From Cyanobacteria bacterium M_surface_10_m1_298 (lineage in GTDB: Bacteria > Cyanobacteriota > Cyanobacteriia > PCC-6307 > Cyanobiaceae), in assembly GCA_016882485.1 (NCBI GenBank), contig VGPT01000001.1, positions 1 through 64,000 of the forward strand: a DNA stretch of 64,000 nt, in the 5' to 3' direction. Under the pieces are notes generated by a model that was not told the DNA's origin, did no database searches, and saw only the letters and a list, made by a program, of their open reading frames with translations. Made by a program: the position numbers and the translations under genes. Position 1 is the first letter of the stretch. Each line of letters opens with the position of its first letter. Shown piece after piece: positions 34,774 to 45,023 of this stretch.

Positions 34774-36046
34774 GGCCCTCGCCCTGATCGATGCCAACAA
34801 CTTCTACGCCAGTTGTGAGCAGGCCCTGGATCCAGCGTTGCTGGGCAAACCCGTGGTGGTGCTCTCCAACAACGACGGCTGCGTGGTGTCGCGCAGCAGC
34901 GAAGCGCGGCAGCTGGGCATTGGCATGGGCAAGCCCTACTTCCAGATCGCCGAGCAACTGGAACGACACGGCGTGGTAGTGCGCAGTTCCAACTACGCCC
35001 TCTACGGCGACATGAGTCAACGGCTGATGAGCAGTCTCGAGCCCTTCGTCTCCGAATTGGAGGTGTATTCAATCGACGAGGCCTTCGTGCGGTTGCCGAG
35101 AACAGGCCATGGCGACCTGAGTGACTGGGCCAGCGAGCTGCGCAGCCGCATTCGCCACAACCTCGGCCTTCCGATTGCCATTGGGCTCGCCAGCAGCAAG
35201 GTGCTGGCCAAGCTGGCGAACCACACTGCGAAAGGCGATCACCGCCATGCCGGAGTCTTCGACCTGACGCGCTACAGCAACCACGATCCCTGGCTCGAAC
35301 GCACCCCCGTTGAGGAGGTGTGGGGCGTGGGTCGACGTCTGAGCCGCTGGTGCCACATGCGGGGCATCCGCAACGCACTCCAGCTGCGGGACATGGCCAG
35401 TGGAGAACTGAAAGCCAAGGCCGGGGTGGTGGGGCTGCGCCTGCAGCTGGAACTGCAGGGCGTGAGCTGCCTACCCCTCGACGACAGTCCAAGCGCCAAA
35501 CAGGAAACCTGTGTGAGCCGGAGCTTCAGCCGAGCGGTCTGCAGCGAACAGGAGCTGCGCGAGGCGGTGGCGAGCTACGTGAGCCGGGCCGCTGAAAAAC
35601 TGAGGCGGCAACGGCAACGGGCCGGACGCCTCACGGTGTTTGCCCGCACCAGTCCCTTCAGTGCGGGGTTTTACAGCCAAGCCGCCAGCAGCACCCTCAC
35701 CCTCGCCAGCAACGACACCGCCGTGTTGCTGCAGGCCGCCCTGCGGTTGGTACCGCGGATCTACCGGCCCCACAAACGCTTTGCCAAGGCCGGCGTGCTG
35801 CTGCAGGAGCTGCAGCCGGAAAACCAACTGCAGTGGCACCTGCTCAGCCAGCTCAGCAGTGAAGACCTGCAGCGCCGGGAGGCCTTGATGCAGAGCATCG
35901 ACCGCCTGAACCACCGCTATGGCCGAGGCACTGTGCAGTGGGCCGCCTGCGGGCTGCAGCCCGCATGGATGATGCGCCGCGAACAGCTCTCCCACGCAGC
36001 GACCACACGCCTGAGCGACCTTCCCCTGGTCTGGGCCAAGGGCTGA
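34766..36046 (+). CDS. umuC: DNA polymerase V catalytic subunit
   Basis: A Y-family translesion polymerase that copies across damaged bases. The 426-residue protein has the metal-binding LIDANNFYASCEQ (Asp9), palm motif VYSIDEAFVRL and the finger residue segment VLSNNDGCVVSRS, followed by a little-finger domain and C-terminal DUF4113-like segment (RREALMQSIDRLNHRYGRGT). Its start overlaps the umuD end by 8 nt. Base composition is like the neighbours, so recent transfer is not indicated. Confidence 0.95.
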   Translation: MAEALALIDANNFYASCEQALDPALLGKPVVVLSNNDGCVVSRSSEARQLGIGMGKPYFQIAEQLERHGVVVRSSNYALYGDMSQRLMSSLEPFVSELEVYSIDEAFVRLPRTGHGDLSDWASELRSRIRHNLGLPIAIGLASSKVLAKLANHTAKGDHRHAGVFDLTRYSNHDPWLERTPVEEVWGVGRRLSRWCHMRGIRNALQLRDMASGELKAKAGVVGLRLQLELQGVSCLPLDDSPSAKQETCVSRSFSRAVCSEQELREAVASYVSRAAEKLRRQRQRAGRLTVFARTSPFSAGFYSQAASSTLTLASNDTAVLLQAALRLVPRIYRPHKRFAKAGVLLQELQPENQLQWHLLSQLSSEDLQRREALMQSIDRLNHRYGRGTVQWAACGLQPAWMMRREQLSHAATTRLSDLPLVWAKG

Positions 36047-36073
36047 AACAGGCTGGGTGAACGCTGATGGCGC

Positions 36074-36355
36074 TCAGATCTGGCCGTATTTCTGCACGCT
36101 CTGGGCCGTGCAGAACTGCTTGGCCTGCTCAATCGAATGACGCAGGTTGATGCGATCCACCACACAACCGCAGGTGTCCTGCACCATGCCCTCCGGAGGA
36201 GTTTTATTGGCCTTCTGAAAATCAGCCTTCATCGCCTTGGCGCAGCTGCTGAAAACGATCTGATCCACCATGTTCTGGGCCTGAACCGGCCGCGGCGACG
36301 CACACAGAAATGCCGCAGGAGCGGCCATGGCTAGGGCGAAAAGGACAAGCCGCAT
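36074..36355 (-). CDS. small secreted cysteine-containing protein
   Basis: A 93-residue protein with a signal peptide (MRLVLFALAMAAPAAFLCAS, cleavage near VQAQ|NMVD). The mature part of ~65 residues has four cysteines (SSCAKAM, DTCGCVVD, QFCTAQ) that could form two disulfides. ATG 36355 is chosen because it begins the signal peptide; the frame is open 31 codons upstream. No known family recognised. It is convergent with umuC. Confidence 0.7.
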   Translation of the reverse strand: MRLVLFALAMAAPAAFLCASPRPVQAQNMVDQIVFSSCAKAMKADFQKANKTPPEGMVQDTCGCVVDRINLRHSIEQAKQFCTAQSVQKYGQI

Positions 36356-36481
36356 CAGACGGGAAGCGAGGCAAGCCACAACGAGATGGAACCGTCCTAA
36401 CAGCGCCGGGGGGGAAGTGGGCAAAGCAACAAGTTCTGAGACATCCACGTCGCAACGGCGCAGGCAACGCTTCCTGAGGGG

Positions 36482-38572
36482 CTACGCGGAGAGACTTTCT
36501 TCGCTGAGGGTCTCCTCATAACTGGCACGGCGTTGTGAATCAAGATGCGCAATGTGCTTACGTTCGTTGTAGTAGAGGTCTTGAAAACGCAGCGCATCGC
36601 GGTTGAGATCAGCAAACATGCTGTCAATGCGACTCTCCATGTCAATTCCAGAATCCCCCGATGCCGCAGCGGCCGGGCTCTGGCTGTCATCGAGCAGGCG
36701 GGCAATGCAGCGCTCCAAGGTCTCCAGGCGCTGAGAGCTCCAGGCGTTCAACAGGTGACGGCAGCGCTTCACGCTGCGCTGACGCTCCAGGGCTGCGGTG
36801 GCGCCGCGCAACTGCAGGGAGGGATTCTGCAGGGAGAGTCGCTGCACATCACTGGGCTCCAGCAGCGGAGTCAGGCGGGCCAGGAGCTCCGAGGGAGCTT
36901 CGGAATCCACCAACAGCAGCTGGTCACTGAGCAGACGGGGTAAATCGAGATCCGCCAGATCAGAGCCGGGATCAACACCACGGTTGATCGCTTCCAGGCG
37001 ACCGACACCGAGGTTGTCCTCCTCCAGAGCACTGATGGAGGCCCAGAGCTGACGGTGATGGGAGATGGCGAAATCGTCGAGTTCCCGGCGCCGCAATTCA
37101 GCCCGGATCAAACCGCGATGGCCCGGGCAATGGAGATAGAGCCGCAGCAGTTCCGCCTCAGCTCGCTCACGAAGGCCGGCCTCTTCCGGCTGCTCCCAGC
37201 GACGGGAGCGGCCATGCCAGCGCTGCCCCTTGACCTGCTGACGCAGGTCGTCCTCGAGCTGTAGGGCCAGCCGGGCCTGTCCGCCGCTGAGACGCTCCGC
37301 CACCTGCTGCAGGTAACGGGAGCGGACCGCACTGGCCGGCAACTTGCCCAGAAGAGCCACCAGATCGGTGACCGCCTTCTGAAACTGATCGGCCTTCGAG
37401 AGATCGCAGCCCTCGAGCACCTGCTCGATCTGCCAATCGAGCCAGAGGGGTGCCTGATCAAGAAGGGAGCGGTAATCAGCGCGGCCGTGATCTTTGAGGA
37501 ATTCATCGGGATCCTTGCCACTGGGGAGGTGGAGCACCCGCAGCTCAAGCTGCCCCTGCAGGGCGAGCTGTTCCACCTCCCCAATCGCGCGCTGGGCCGC
37601 ACGGACACCGGCCCCATCGGCATCAAAATTGAGGATCAAACGCTTGCCATCGCAGCAGCGGCAGAGCTGGGTGATCTGCTGACTGCTGAGGGCCGTGCCA
37701 AGGGCCGCCACCGCATTGGTGATGCCGGCGGCGTGCAGAGCAATCACGTCGAAGTAGCCCTCCACCACCACCGCGCGATCGTCTTTGCGAATGGCGTTGG
37801 CCGCTTTGTCGAGGCCAAAGAGATGCTTGCCCTTTTCAAAGACCTCCGTTTCCGGGGAGTTGAGGTATTTGGGTTCTCCACCATCAAGACTGCGGCCACC
37901 GAAGCCGATGATCCGGCCCTGGCGATCGGCAATCGGCACCATCACCCGATGGCGAAAACGGTCGTAGAAGCCATCGCCTCCTCGGCGCGGCACCACCAGC
38001 CCGGCAGCCTCCAACAGCTCGGGGGCGAGCCCCTCCACTTGCTGCAGGTGGCTCAGTAAGCCATCCCAACGTTCCGGGGCATAGCCGAGGCCAAAGCTCT
38101 CGAGGGTGGATTCCTGCAGACCTCGACTGTCCTTGAGGTAGCGCAAGGCCGCGGATCCCTCGGGGCTTCGCAACTGGCTTCGGAACCAACCGGCCGCAAG
38201 GGCGAGGGCCTTGTGCAGCTGATCGCGGCGGGAGAGCTGCTGCCGCAGGCGCTCCTGCTGGGGACCCTCCAGGGTCTCCACGGGCAATTGATATTTCCGC
38301 GCCAGCTCCAGCACCACATCGCTGAAGCTCTGGCGCTGAAGCTCCATCAGGAACTTGATCGAATTGCCACCAGCGCCACAGGAGAAGCAGTAGTAGAACT
38401 GCTTGGCCGGAGACACCGTCATCGACGGAGACTTGTCGTCGTGGAAGGGGCAAATCCCGACGAATTCCCGACCTTTCTTCTTGAGCACCACGTGCTCACC
38501 CACCACATCGACGATGTCAGCGCGTTCCTTAACGGCCTCGATCGTGCGGGGATGGAGGCGGGGGACTGACAC
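36482..38572 (-). CDS. dnaG: DNA primase
   Basis: DnaG makes RNA primers for replication. The 696-residue protein has the CHC2 zinc ribbon (Cys41, His44, Cys62, Cys65 in CPFHDDKSPS and YCFSCGAGG). The RNA-polymerase core and the Toprim motif VVEGYFDVIALH (~270-281) follow, with NFDADGAG after it. The C-terminal third is the helicase-interaction domain and is longer than in E. coli. The start is a GTG at 38572. It diverges from the DMT permease gene with only 13 nt between the start codons, leaving almost no room for separate promoters. Confidence 0.96.
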   Translation of the reverse strand: MSVPRLHPRTIEAVKERADIVDVVGEHVVLKKKGREFVGICPFHDDKSPSMTVSPAKQFYYCFSCGAGGNSIKFLMELQRQSFSDVVLELARKYQLPVETLEGPQQERLRQQLSRRDQLHKALALAAGWFRSQLRSPEGSAALRYLKDSRGLQESTLESFGLGYAPERWDGLLSHLQQVEGLAPELLEAAGLVVPRRGGDGFYDRFRHRVMVPIADRQGRIIGFGGRSLDGGEPKYLNSPETEVFEKGKHLFGLDKAANAIRKDDRAVVVEGYFDVIALHAAGITNAVAALGTALSSQQITQLCRCCDGKRLILNFDADGAGVRAAQRAIGEVEQLALQGQLELRVLHLPSGKDPDEFLKDHGRADYRSLLDQAPLWLDWQIEQVLEGCDLSKADQFQKAVTDLVALLGKLPASAVRSRYLQQVAERLSGGQARLALQLEDDLRQQVKGQRWHGRSRRWEQPEEAGLRERAEAELLRLYLHCPGHRGLIRAELRRRELDDFAISHHRQLWASISALEEDNLGVGRLEAINRGVDPGSDLADLDLPRLLSDQLLLVDSEAPSELLARLTPLLEPSDVQRLSLQNPSLQLRGATAALERQRSVKRCRHLLNAWSSQRLETLERCIARLLDDSQSPAAAASGDSGIDMESRIDSMFADLNRDALRFQDLYYNERKHIAHLDSQRRASYEETLSEESLSA

Positions 38573-38585
38573 GCTCCGGTCTCAG

Positions 38586-39503
38586 GTGACGCTCCAGGAT
38601 GGCAGGGCTGCCCTGTGGATGCTGTCCAGCACGCTGAGCTTCAGCCTGATGGGGGTTTGCGTCAAGGCCCTCGGCGGGCGACTGCCGGTGGCCGAAGTGG
38701 TGATGGCTCGCTCCGCGGTGAGCCTGGTGTTGAGCGTGGTGATGCTGCGGCAGGCGGGTTTGAACCCCTGGGGCACACGCAAAGGCTTACTCGTGTTGCG
38801 CGGGGTGATCGGCACGGGCGCCCTGTTCTGCGTGTTCGCCGCCCTGGCGGAGCTGCCCCTCGCGCCAGCGACCGTCTTGCAGTATTTGCAGCCCACGTTC
38901 ACCGCGGTTCTGGCCTGGCTGCTGCTGGGGGAGAAGGTGGGAGCTGCGGTCATGGGGGCCGCGGTTCTCGGATGGCTGGCGGTGGTGGTGCTCAGCAATC
39001 CCGCAGAGTTGACTGCCCTATTGGGGCCCCTCGGCAGCGCGCTCCTGGGGCAGCAGGGCAGCGCGCTGCCCTTGAGCGGTGTGCTGCTGGCCCTAGCCGG
39101 TGCCCTGCTGTCGGCCTGTGCCTATGTGAGCGTGCGAGCCCTCGGGCGCAGTGAACATCCCCTGGTGATCGTGTTCTATTTCCCCCTGGTGGGCCTGGTG
39201 CTCACGCTGCCCTTGGTGATCGCCAATCCGATCTGGCCCACGGGCTGGGAAGCCCTGGCCCTGGTGGGAGTGGGGTTGTTCACCCAGTTGGGACAGATCG
39301 GCATCACCAACGGCTTGTTGGGGATGCCGGCGGCAAGGGCCACGGCCATGAGCTATGTGCAGGTGCCCCTCGCCGCCCTGTGGGGTTGGCTGTGGTTCCA
39401 GGAGCCCCTCGATCCCGACACCGCCACCGCAGCAACCCTGGTGTTGCTGGCGACCCTGCTGAGCCTCAGACGGTCTCGCCCTTCAGCGGCAGAGGGTCAA
39501 TGA
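38586..39503 (+). CDS. EamA/DMT-superfamily permease
   Basis: A 305-residue membrane protein with ten predicted helices in two EamA repeats (VLRGVIGTGALFCVFAALAE, LAPATVLQYLQPTFTAVLAW and, in repeat two, ARATAMSYVQVPLAALWGWL). It would export a small metabolite, not identifiable from sequence. The start is a GTG at 38586; ATG 38619 (MLSSTLSFSLMG) is equally possible. The upstream open frame inside dnaG is shadow. Its 3' end overlaps the convergent lipoprotein gene by 38 nt. Confidence 0.87.
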   Translation: MTLQDGRAALWMLSSTLSFSLMGVCVKALGGRLPVAEVVMARSAVSLVLSVVMLRQAGLNPWGTRKGLLVLRGVIGTGALFCVFAALAELPLAPATVLQYLQPTFTAVLAWLLLGEKVGAAVMGAAVLGWLAVVVLSNPAELTALLGPLGSALLGQQGSALPLSGVLLALAGALLSACAYVSVRALGRSEHPLVIVFYFPLVGLVLTLPLVIANPIWPTGWEALALVGVGLFTQLGQIGITNGLLGMPAARATAMSYVQVPLAALWGWLWFQEPLDPDTATAATLVLLATLLSLRRSRPSAAEGQ

Positions 39504-39942
39504 GCCAGTCCTGACTGGTGCCGTCGCCACTGCCACTGGGCCTGGCCAGACGCCAGCTCTGACCGCGTTCACCCCGCTGCAGATAGAGATCGAAGGCGCT
39601 GTCCACCCGGATCGGATCACCGGCCAGGCGCCAATCGAAACGGCCACGGAGGTGGAGCCCCTTGCTGGAGCCAATCGTCATGGCCTCCTGCGACTCCACG
39701 CGAACGCGGCTGACCTGGGGAGGGCCCGCCGCCTCCAGGGTGAGGGCATCGGCAATCGAACGCTGAGTCAGATCGATCTGGAGCGCCAGGGCTGAGAGCA
39801 GTACCTTCTGGGAGGGCTGAGCAGTACCGCAGGCACTGAGGCTGAAGGCCAGAACCACTGGAAGCAACAGGGCCAAGCCCCGCTGCACCAGCCTGAGGAG
39901 CGGTTGAACAACAACGGCCAGGGTTGTCAGACCGGGCAGCAT
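39466..39942 (-). CDS. putative lipoprotein
   Basis: A 158-residue protein with a long hydrophobic signal and lipobox LSAC (Cys37) followed by GTAQPS, so probably lipid-anchored after LspA cleavage. The mature part (~120 residues) holds a beta-rich, cystatin/VP0952-like looking segment (LHLRGRFDWRLAGDP, VDSAFDLYLQRG) with no recognised family. ATG 39942 avoids overlapping ruvA; ATG 39966 is the alternative. It is divergent from ruvA and overlaps the permease gene at the 3' ends. Confidence 0.65.
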   Translation of the reverse strand: MLPGLTTLAVVVQPLLRLVQRGLALLLPVVLAFSLSACGTAQPSQKVLLSALALQIDLTQRSIADALTLEAAGPPQVSRVRVESQEAMTIGSSKGLHLRGRFDWRLAGDPIRVDSAFDLYLQRGERGQSWRLARPSGSGDGTSQDWLIDPLPLKGETV

Positions 39943-39964
39943 GAGCGGCAGATAGCGTCTCCCC

Positions 39965-40630
39965 ATGATCGGCTGGCTGCAAGGGGAACTCAGCGATCGC
40001 TGGCAACAGAACAACCGTTGCGGCCTGCTGCTCGTGTGCGCAGGGGTGGGCTATGAGGTGCAAATCCCGCGTCGCCACTGGGATCAGCTCGGCAGCCTGG
40101 GGGAAACCACAACGTTGCATGTGCATCAGCTGATCCGTGAGGACAGCTGGACGCTCTACGGCTTTCAGGCCCGTCATGAACGGGATCTGTTCCGCGAATT
40201 GGTGGCGGTTAGCGGGGTGGGCCCGCAAATGGCCCTCGGGCTCTTGGGGCAATTGAGCGGTGAAGAGCTCGTGCGGGCCATCGTTCAGGCCGACCTGCGG
40301 CTGCTCTGCCAGGCCCCTGGCGTGGGCAAACGCACAGCAGAACGCCTGTCGGTGGAGCTGCGCACCCGCCTGCAGGAGCGATACGGCGAGAGCCTGGCCC
40401 TCCTGGCGTCTGACGACCTGAACACAGCGGAGTTGGAGTCAGCCAGCGGCCAGGCCCTCGCTCAGGGAGTGCGCGAGGAGGTGCAACTCACCCTGGCGGC
40501 CCTGGGTTACGAGGCCCTGGAAATCAACCGCGCCCTCAGGGCCGTTGCCATTCAGGGGGCAGAACTGGGGGGTGATGGGGAAGCCTGGCTGCGCGAAAGC
40601 CTGCGCTGGCTGTCGAGAGAGGTGGCGTGA
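39965..40630 (+). CDS. ruvA: Holliday junction branch migration protein RuvA
   Basis: RuvA binds four-way junctions and loads the RuvB motor. The 221-residue protein has an OB-fold start (MIGWLQGELSD, VGYEVQIP), helix-hairpin-helix motifs (VSGVGPQMALGLL, APGVGKRTAERLSVEL) and the C-terminal RuvB-binding domain (AQGVREEVQLTLAALGYEA). Length is slightly above the E. coli 203. It precedes rpsO by 61 nt. ruvB is not in the window. Confidence 0.95.
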   Translation: MIGWLQGELSDRWQQNNRCGLLLVCAGVGYEVQIPRRHWDQLGSLGETTTLHVHQLIREDSWTLYGFQARHERDLFRELVAVSGVGPQMALGLLGQLSGEELVRAIVQADLRLLCQAPGVGKRTAERLSVELRTRLQERYGESLALLASDDLNTAELESASGQALAQGVREEVQLTLAALGYEALEINRALRAVAIQGAELGGDGEAWLRESLRWLSREVA

Positions 40631-40691
40631 GGGCCCGGTGCACACGGGGCAGTAAGTTGGTTGTTTGCACCGTCAGGGCCAGACGCCGCGC

Positions 40692-40961
40692 ATGTCGCTC
40701 GACACAACCAAGAAGCAGGAATTGATCAACGCTCACCAAACCCACGGCACCGATACCGGTTCTGTGGAAGTGCAGGTGGCGATGCTGAGCGAGCGCATCA
40801 GCAAGCTGAGTGGTCACCTGCAAGGCAACATCCACGACTTCTCCTCCCGTCAGGGCCTGCTGAAAATGATCGGCCGCCGCAAGCGTCTGCTCAGCTACCT
40901 GCGCAGCAACAGCGAGAAGCGCTACACCGATCTGATCCAGAAACTCGGCATCCGCGGCTGA
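40692..40961 (+). CDS. rpsO: 30S ribosomal protein S15
   Basis: S15 binds the 16S rRNA central domain early in assembly and forms bridge B4. The 89 residues ([20 protein letters not shown], then [12 protein letters not shown] and [20 protein letters not shown]) are diagnostic, and the length is standard. ATG 40692 is the family start, nine codons inside the open frame. The next gene starts one base after its stop. Confidence 0.97.
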   Translation: MSLDTTKKQELINAHQTHGTDTGSVEVQVAMLSERISKLSGHLQGNIHDFSSRQGLLKMIGRRKRLLSYLRSNSEKRYTDLIQKLGIRG

Positions 40962-40962
40962 A

Positions 40963-41394
40963 ATGGCAGGGCAGGGGAAGAAGCGCGCACGTCCGTCCGG
41001 CAGCGGCGGAGGCATTGCTCCCAGTATTCCCCCCAGCCCCGGCAAGCCCAGCGGCAGTCGTTCCAAACCTCCCAACCCTCAGGCCATTCCCCCTGCTGTG
41101 GCCAACCGCATGGCTCGCAGGGTGGCGATCGCCACGGGTATTCCCACGGTGTTGGGAATGGCCAGTTTCATTGTCAGCTATCTGGTGGTCAGCCGCGGGC
41201 TGATGGACATTCCCCCCGCCGCCACCCTGGTGACGTCAGGGGGCTTTTTTCTGTTGGGGCTCCTGGGCCTCAGCTATGGCGTGCTCTCCGCCAGCTGGGA
41301 GGAGCAACCGGGCAGCCTGCTGGGTGCTGAGCAGATCGGCGTGAACATTGGTCGACTGCGCAGCTCCTTCAAGCGGCCACCAGCTTCGAGCTGA
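40963..41394 (+). CDS. PAM68-like photosystem II assembly protein (DUF3464)
   Basis: A 143-residue protein: a Gly/Pro/Ser/Lys-rich N-terminus (~1-45), then two membrane helices ([20 protein letters not shown] and [19 protein letters not shown]) and a conserved-looking [18 protein letters not shown] tail. This matches PAM68 (Sll0933 in Synechocystis), which helps load chlorophyll into CP47/PSII intermediates. It follows rpsO by one base, so co-expression of ribosomal and PSII assembly genes is likely. Its last 26 nt overlap the end of dnaE. Confidence 0.9.
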   Translation: MAGQGKKRARPSGSGGGIAPSIPPSPGKPSGSRSKPPNPQAIPPAVANRMARRVAIATGIPTVLGMASFIVSYLVVSRGLMDIPPAATLVTSGGFFLLGLLGLSYGVLSASWEEQPGSLLGAEQIGVNIGRLRSSFKRPPASS

Positions 41395-44300
41395 GGCGGG
41401 CACGAAAAGCCTGGGATTCCAGACTGCTGAGGGCCGCATGGCTATCGCGCACGCAGAACTGATGGCCAAGGCGCACATAGCGGATCTGGCTGTTGTGGCT
41501 GACCATCGCGACCACTGGAACACGCACACCGGCCTCATCCTTCTCGGTGCGGTGCTGGTTCAGGCATTCCCGCAATTTGTGTTGCACCGCGATGTCACTG
41601 GCCTCCTGTCCATCGAGCTCCACAAGTAGAACCTGCAGCTCATCAATCACCCGGCAGTCATCCACGATCAGCTGCACCTGCTCATCGCGGCGGTCGACAG
41701 AGGCCCAGATCAACAGACGGGCATCCACCATCAAGTGATCGGCCAGGCGTGCATAGGTCTTCGAGAAGACCACCGCTTCACAGCTCCCACCGAGATCTTC
41801 CAGCTGCAGCACGGCCATGCGATCACCCTTGCGAGTCGTCACAGGGCGCAGAGCCGCCACCAGAGCGACAACGCTGACCCGAGCCTTGTCCGCCTGGTCG
41901 TCCAGACTTCCCAGACCAATCGGGGATAACAGCTGCACCGGTTTGGTCAGTTGCTTGAGGGGATGGTCAGAGAGATAAAAACCAACCAACTCCTTCTCCA
42001 ATCTGAGCTTTTCTGTTGGGGGGTAATCATTCACCGCCGCCGCCCGCGGTGCTGTGCTGAGGTCGGAGCCGGAAGCATCCGGATCGGAAGCAGCGGCCCC
42101 GGCGAGCAGATCAAACAGATTGCCCTGACCACTGGCGCGATCACGGGCACGGGAAGCGGCCCAATCGGCCACCAACTCCAAGTCAGCCATCAGCTGTGCC
42201 CGGTTGGCCTGCGGCTCAAGAGCATCGAGGGCACCGCAATGAATCAACGCCTCAATCGAGCGGCGGTTCAACGTGCTGCCGGGAATCCGATCACAGAGAT
42301 CGGCGAGGGATTGGAAGGGGCCATCACTGCTGCGGGCCTCGAGCAGCACGCGTATCGCTCCCTCACCGAGATTGCGCACCGCCGATAATCCAAAGAGAAT
42401 GCGATCGCCGACCGGCGTGAAATCAATTCCCGAGGCATTCACATCCGGAGGCATCACCTCAATGCCCATGGCGTTGCAATTGGAGATATAACGCTGCACC
42501 TTGTCGGTGCTGCCCGCGTTGACGGTGAGCAGAGCGGCCATGTAGGCCACGGGATAGTGGGCCTTGAGGTAGGCGGTTTGGTAGGTCACCGCGCCATAGG
42601 CGGTGGAATGGCTCTTGTTGAAGCAGTATTCGGCGAACAGCACCATCTGCTCAAACAGTGACTCAGCCACCTTCGGATCCACACCACGTTCCGTGGCCCC
42701 GCTGACGAAGAGGCTTTGGTGTTTTTCCATCTCACTCTTCTTCTTCTTACCCATCGCCCGCCGCAGCAGATCGGCCTCCCCAAGGGAATACCCCGCCAGA
42801 TCCTGCGCGATGCGCATGATCTGCTCCTGGTACACCATGATCCCGTAGGTCTCCTGAAGGATCGGCTCCAGTTTGGTGTGGGCGAAATCAATCGCCTCAC
42901 GCCCATGTTTGCGGTTGATGAACTTGGGAATCAATCCGGCATCGAGAGGCCCCGGCCGGTAGAGCGCCAGGATCGAAGAGATGTCTTCCAGAGAGGAGGG
43001 TTTGAGGTCACGCACGATCTGGCGCATGCCGCTGGATTCCAGCTGGAAAATGCCTTCGAGATCACCACGGGCTAGGAGGCCGTAGGTGCCTGGATCATCG
43101 AGGGGCAGGGCATCGGGATCGACCTTCTCGCCGGTGCTCTGCTCTACCAGATCGATCGTTTTGTCGATCATGGTGAGGTTTTTGAGACCCAGGAAGTCCA
43201 TCTTCAGGAGACCCATCGACTCCACATCTTCCATGAAGTATTGGGTGATCACCTGGCCGTCGTTGTTGCGCTGAAGCGGAACCACTTCATCGAGGGGATC
43301 GGCGGCAATCACAACCCCGGCGGCATGCACACCAAAGGTCTTGTTGGTGCCTTCGATCCGCATCGCCATGTCAACCCAACGCTTGACCAGCGGATCGTTC
43401 TGATATTTCTCGCGAAACTCCGGCGCTGGAGACTCGTCGCCGATCATCTCCTTGAGTTTGGCCGGCTTGCCACGCACCACGGGGATCAACTTCGCCAGAC
43501 GATCGGCATCGCCATAGGGGATGTCGAGCACACGAGCCACATCCTTCAAAACCGCCTTGGAGGTCATGCGGTTAAAGGTGATGATCTGGGCCACCTTGTC
43601 TTCGCCATAGCGTTGGGTGACGTAGTCGATCACCTCACCACGGCGCTCAATGCAGAAGTCGGTGTCGATATCAGGCATCGACTTGCGCTCGGGATTGAGG
43701 AAGCGCTCAAACAGCAATCCGTTAGTGACCGGATCGATATTGGTGATTCCAAGGGCGTAGGCCACAAGGGATCCAGCAGCCGAACCGCGACCAGGCCCCA
43801 CAGGGATACCGTTCTCACGGGCAAAGCGGATGTAATCCCACACCACCAGGAAATAGGTGGGAAAGCCCATCTGCTCCATCACCTGGAGCTCGAAGGCAAG
43901 CCGCTCTCCATAGAGCGCATCGAAGGCAGCTCCATCCGGCAAGCCGAGCCGATGACGCAATCCCTGCTCACTCACCTCCCGCAGGTAGCTGACGGGCGTG
44001 TGTCCGTCGGGAATCGGGAAGCGGGGCATCTGATAGCGCCCGAGAATGTCGTAGTCCTCAACCTTCTCCGCCACTAGGGCCGTATTGGCGACCGCCTGAG
44101 CCACCACGTCGGGCTCGAGGTGATCGGCAAACAGGGCGAGCATCTCCTGCTCGCCTTTGATGAATTCGGTGCCGGTGTAGCGGAGACGTTTCTCGTCGCT
44201 CACCAACTTGCCGGTGAGCACGCAGAGCAGGGCGTCGTGGGCCTCGGCATCGTTGCTGGTGAGGTAGTGGGCGTCATTGGTGGCCACCAGCGGGATCCCC

Positions 44301-44899
44301 AGCTCCTGGGAAATGCGCACCATCTCCACATTGACGATCCGATCTTCAGGTGACCCGTGGTCCTGAATTTCGAGATAGAAGTCATCCCCGAAGACGCCCT
44401 GATACCAGCGGGCCACATCCCTCGCCACATCAGGGCGGTTGCGCAGGATCGCCTGGGGAATCTCTCCACCCAGGCAGGCGGTGGCAATGATCAAGCCCTC
44501 GCGATGGGCCTGAAGGGTGGGTTTGTCGATACAGGCCCGTGAAAAGATGCCGCGACCGCGCATGCCGCGCAGGTGGCTGATGCTCGTGAGCTTGACCAGG
44601 TTGCGGTAGCCGACTGCGTTCTTGGCCAGCACCACCAGGTGATAACGACGCTCCTTCTTGGGTGGGTTCGGGTCATCAAGGGAGCCATTGATGACATACA
44701 TCTCGTTGCCGATGATCGGCTTGACCGAGGTGCCTTTGCAGAGCTTGAGCAGCTCAATGGCGCCATACATCACCCCGTGGTCCGTCAGGGCGATGGCAGG
44801 CATGCCGAGCTCTTCGGCCCGCTTCACCATGTCCGGCAGCTGACTGGCCCCATCCAGGAGGCTGTAGTCGCTGTGGTTATGGAGGGGAACGAAGGGCAA
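41369..44899 (-). CDS. dnaE: DNA polymerase III alpha subunit
   Basis: The replicative polymerase, 1176 residues. The PHP domain starts [20 protein letters not shown]. The palm has the catalytic aspartates in PDIDTDFC (~407-414). [11 protein letters not shown], the [12 protein letters not shown] finger region, an HhH segment and an OB domain ([19 protein letters not shown]) follow in order. No split intein is visible; the gene is continuous here. The only start codon before the conserved N-terminus is a TTG at 44899. It lies downstream of gatA on the same strand. Confidence 0.95.
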   Translation of the reverse strand: MPFVPLHNHSDYSLLDGASQLPDMVKRAEELGMPAIALTDHGVMYGAIELLKLCKGTSVKPIIGNEMYVINGSLDDPNPPKKERRYHLVVLAKNAVGYRNLVKLTSISHLRGMRGRGIFSRACIDKPTLQAHREGLIIATACLGGEIPQAILRNRPDVARDVARWYQGVFGDDFYLEIQDHGSPEDRIVNVEMVRISQELGIPLVATNDAHYLTSNDAEAHDALLCVLTGKLVSDEKRLRYTGTEFIKGEQEMLALFADHLEPDVVAQAVANTALVAEKVEDYDILGRYQMPRFPIPDGHTPVSYLREVSEQGLRHRLGLPDGAAFDALYGERLAFELQVMEQMGFPTYFLVVWDYIRFARENGIPVGPGRGSAAGSLVAYALGITNIDPVTNGLLFERFLNPERKSMPDIDTDFCIERRGEVIDYVTQRYGEDKVAQIITFNRMTSKAVLKDVARVLDIPYGDADRLAKLIPVVRGKPAKLKEMIGDESPAPEFREKYQNDPLVKRWVDMAMRIEGTNKTFGVHAAGVVIAADPLDEVVPLQRNNDGQVITQYFMEDVESMGLLKMDFLGLKNLTMIDKTIDLVEQSTGEKVDPDALPLDDPGTYGLLARGDLEGIFQLESSGMRQIVRDLKPSSLEDISSILALYRPGPLDAGLIPKFINRKHGREAIDFAHTKLEPILQETYGIMVYQEQIMRIAQDLAGYSLGEADLLRRAMGKKKKSEMEKHQSLFVSGATERGVDPKVAESLFEQMVLFAEYCFNKSHSTAYGAVTYQTAYLKAHYPVAYMAALLTVNAGSTDKVQRYISNCNAMGIEVMPPDVNASGIDFTPVGDRILFGLSAVRNLGEGAIRVLLEARSSDGPFQSLADLCDRIPGSTLNRRSIEALIHCGALDALEPQANRAQLMADLELVADWAASRARDRASGQGNLFDLLAGAAASDPDASGSDLSTAPRAAAVNDYPPTEKLRLEKELVGFYLSDHPLKQLTKPVQLLSPIGLGSLDDQADKARVSVVALVAALRPVTTRKGDRMAVLQLEDLGGSCEAVVFSKTYARLADHLMVDARLLIWASVDRRDEQVQLIVDDCRVIDELQVLLVELDGQEASDIAVQHKLRECLNQHRTEKDEAGVRVPVVAMVSHNSQIRYVRLGHQFCVRDSHAALSSLESQAFRARLSSKLVAA

Positions 44900-44935
44900 C
44901 GGCTGGAGCGCATCAAGCGCAGAGATGCTGCCAGG

Positions 44936-45007
44936 CTAAGCGGGAGACCCCATATTCAGGGCAACCGCAGCCTGAACCGGGGAGAACAGCACCACCAGTG
45001 GAGCCAT
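44936..45007 (-). CDS. possible 23-residue ORF between gatA and dnaE
   Basis: An ATG at 45007 with AGGAGG three bases upstream opens 23 codons ending in TAG at 44936. The peptide (MAPLVVLFSPVQAAVALNMG) is hydrophobic. It could be a leader peptide for dnaE, whose TTG start lacks an obvious ribosome site, or chance. Only the ribosome site and the position support it. Confidence 0.2.
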   Translation of the reverse strand: MAPLVVLFSPVQAAVALNMGSPA

Positions 45008-45023
45008 CGCCCTCCTGATCCGT

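Noticed and set aside
34324-36046. umuDC as part of a mobile element or prophage
   Set aside because: Composition matches the neighbours, no integrase, repeats or phage genes are nearby, and the flanking genes are ordinary chromosomal genes.
41240-41249. G/T-run resembling a terminator inside the PAM68-like gene
   Set aside because: GGGGGCTTTTTT lies within coding sequence (SGGFFLL) and has no stem before it.
41369-44899. Split or intein-containing dnaE as in many cyanobacteria
   Set aside because: The gene is one continuous frame from PHP to OB domain with no intein splice motifs at the usual site.
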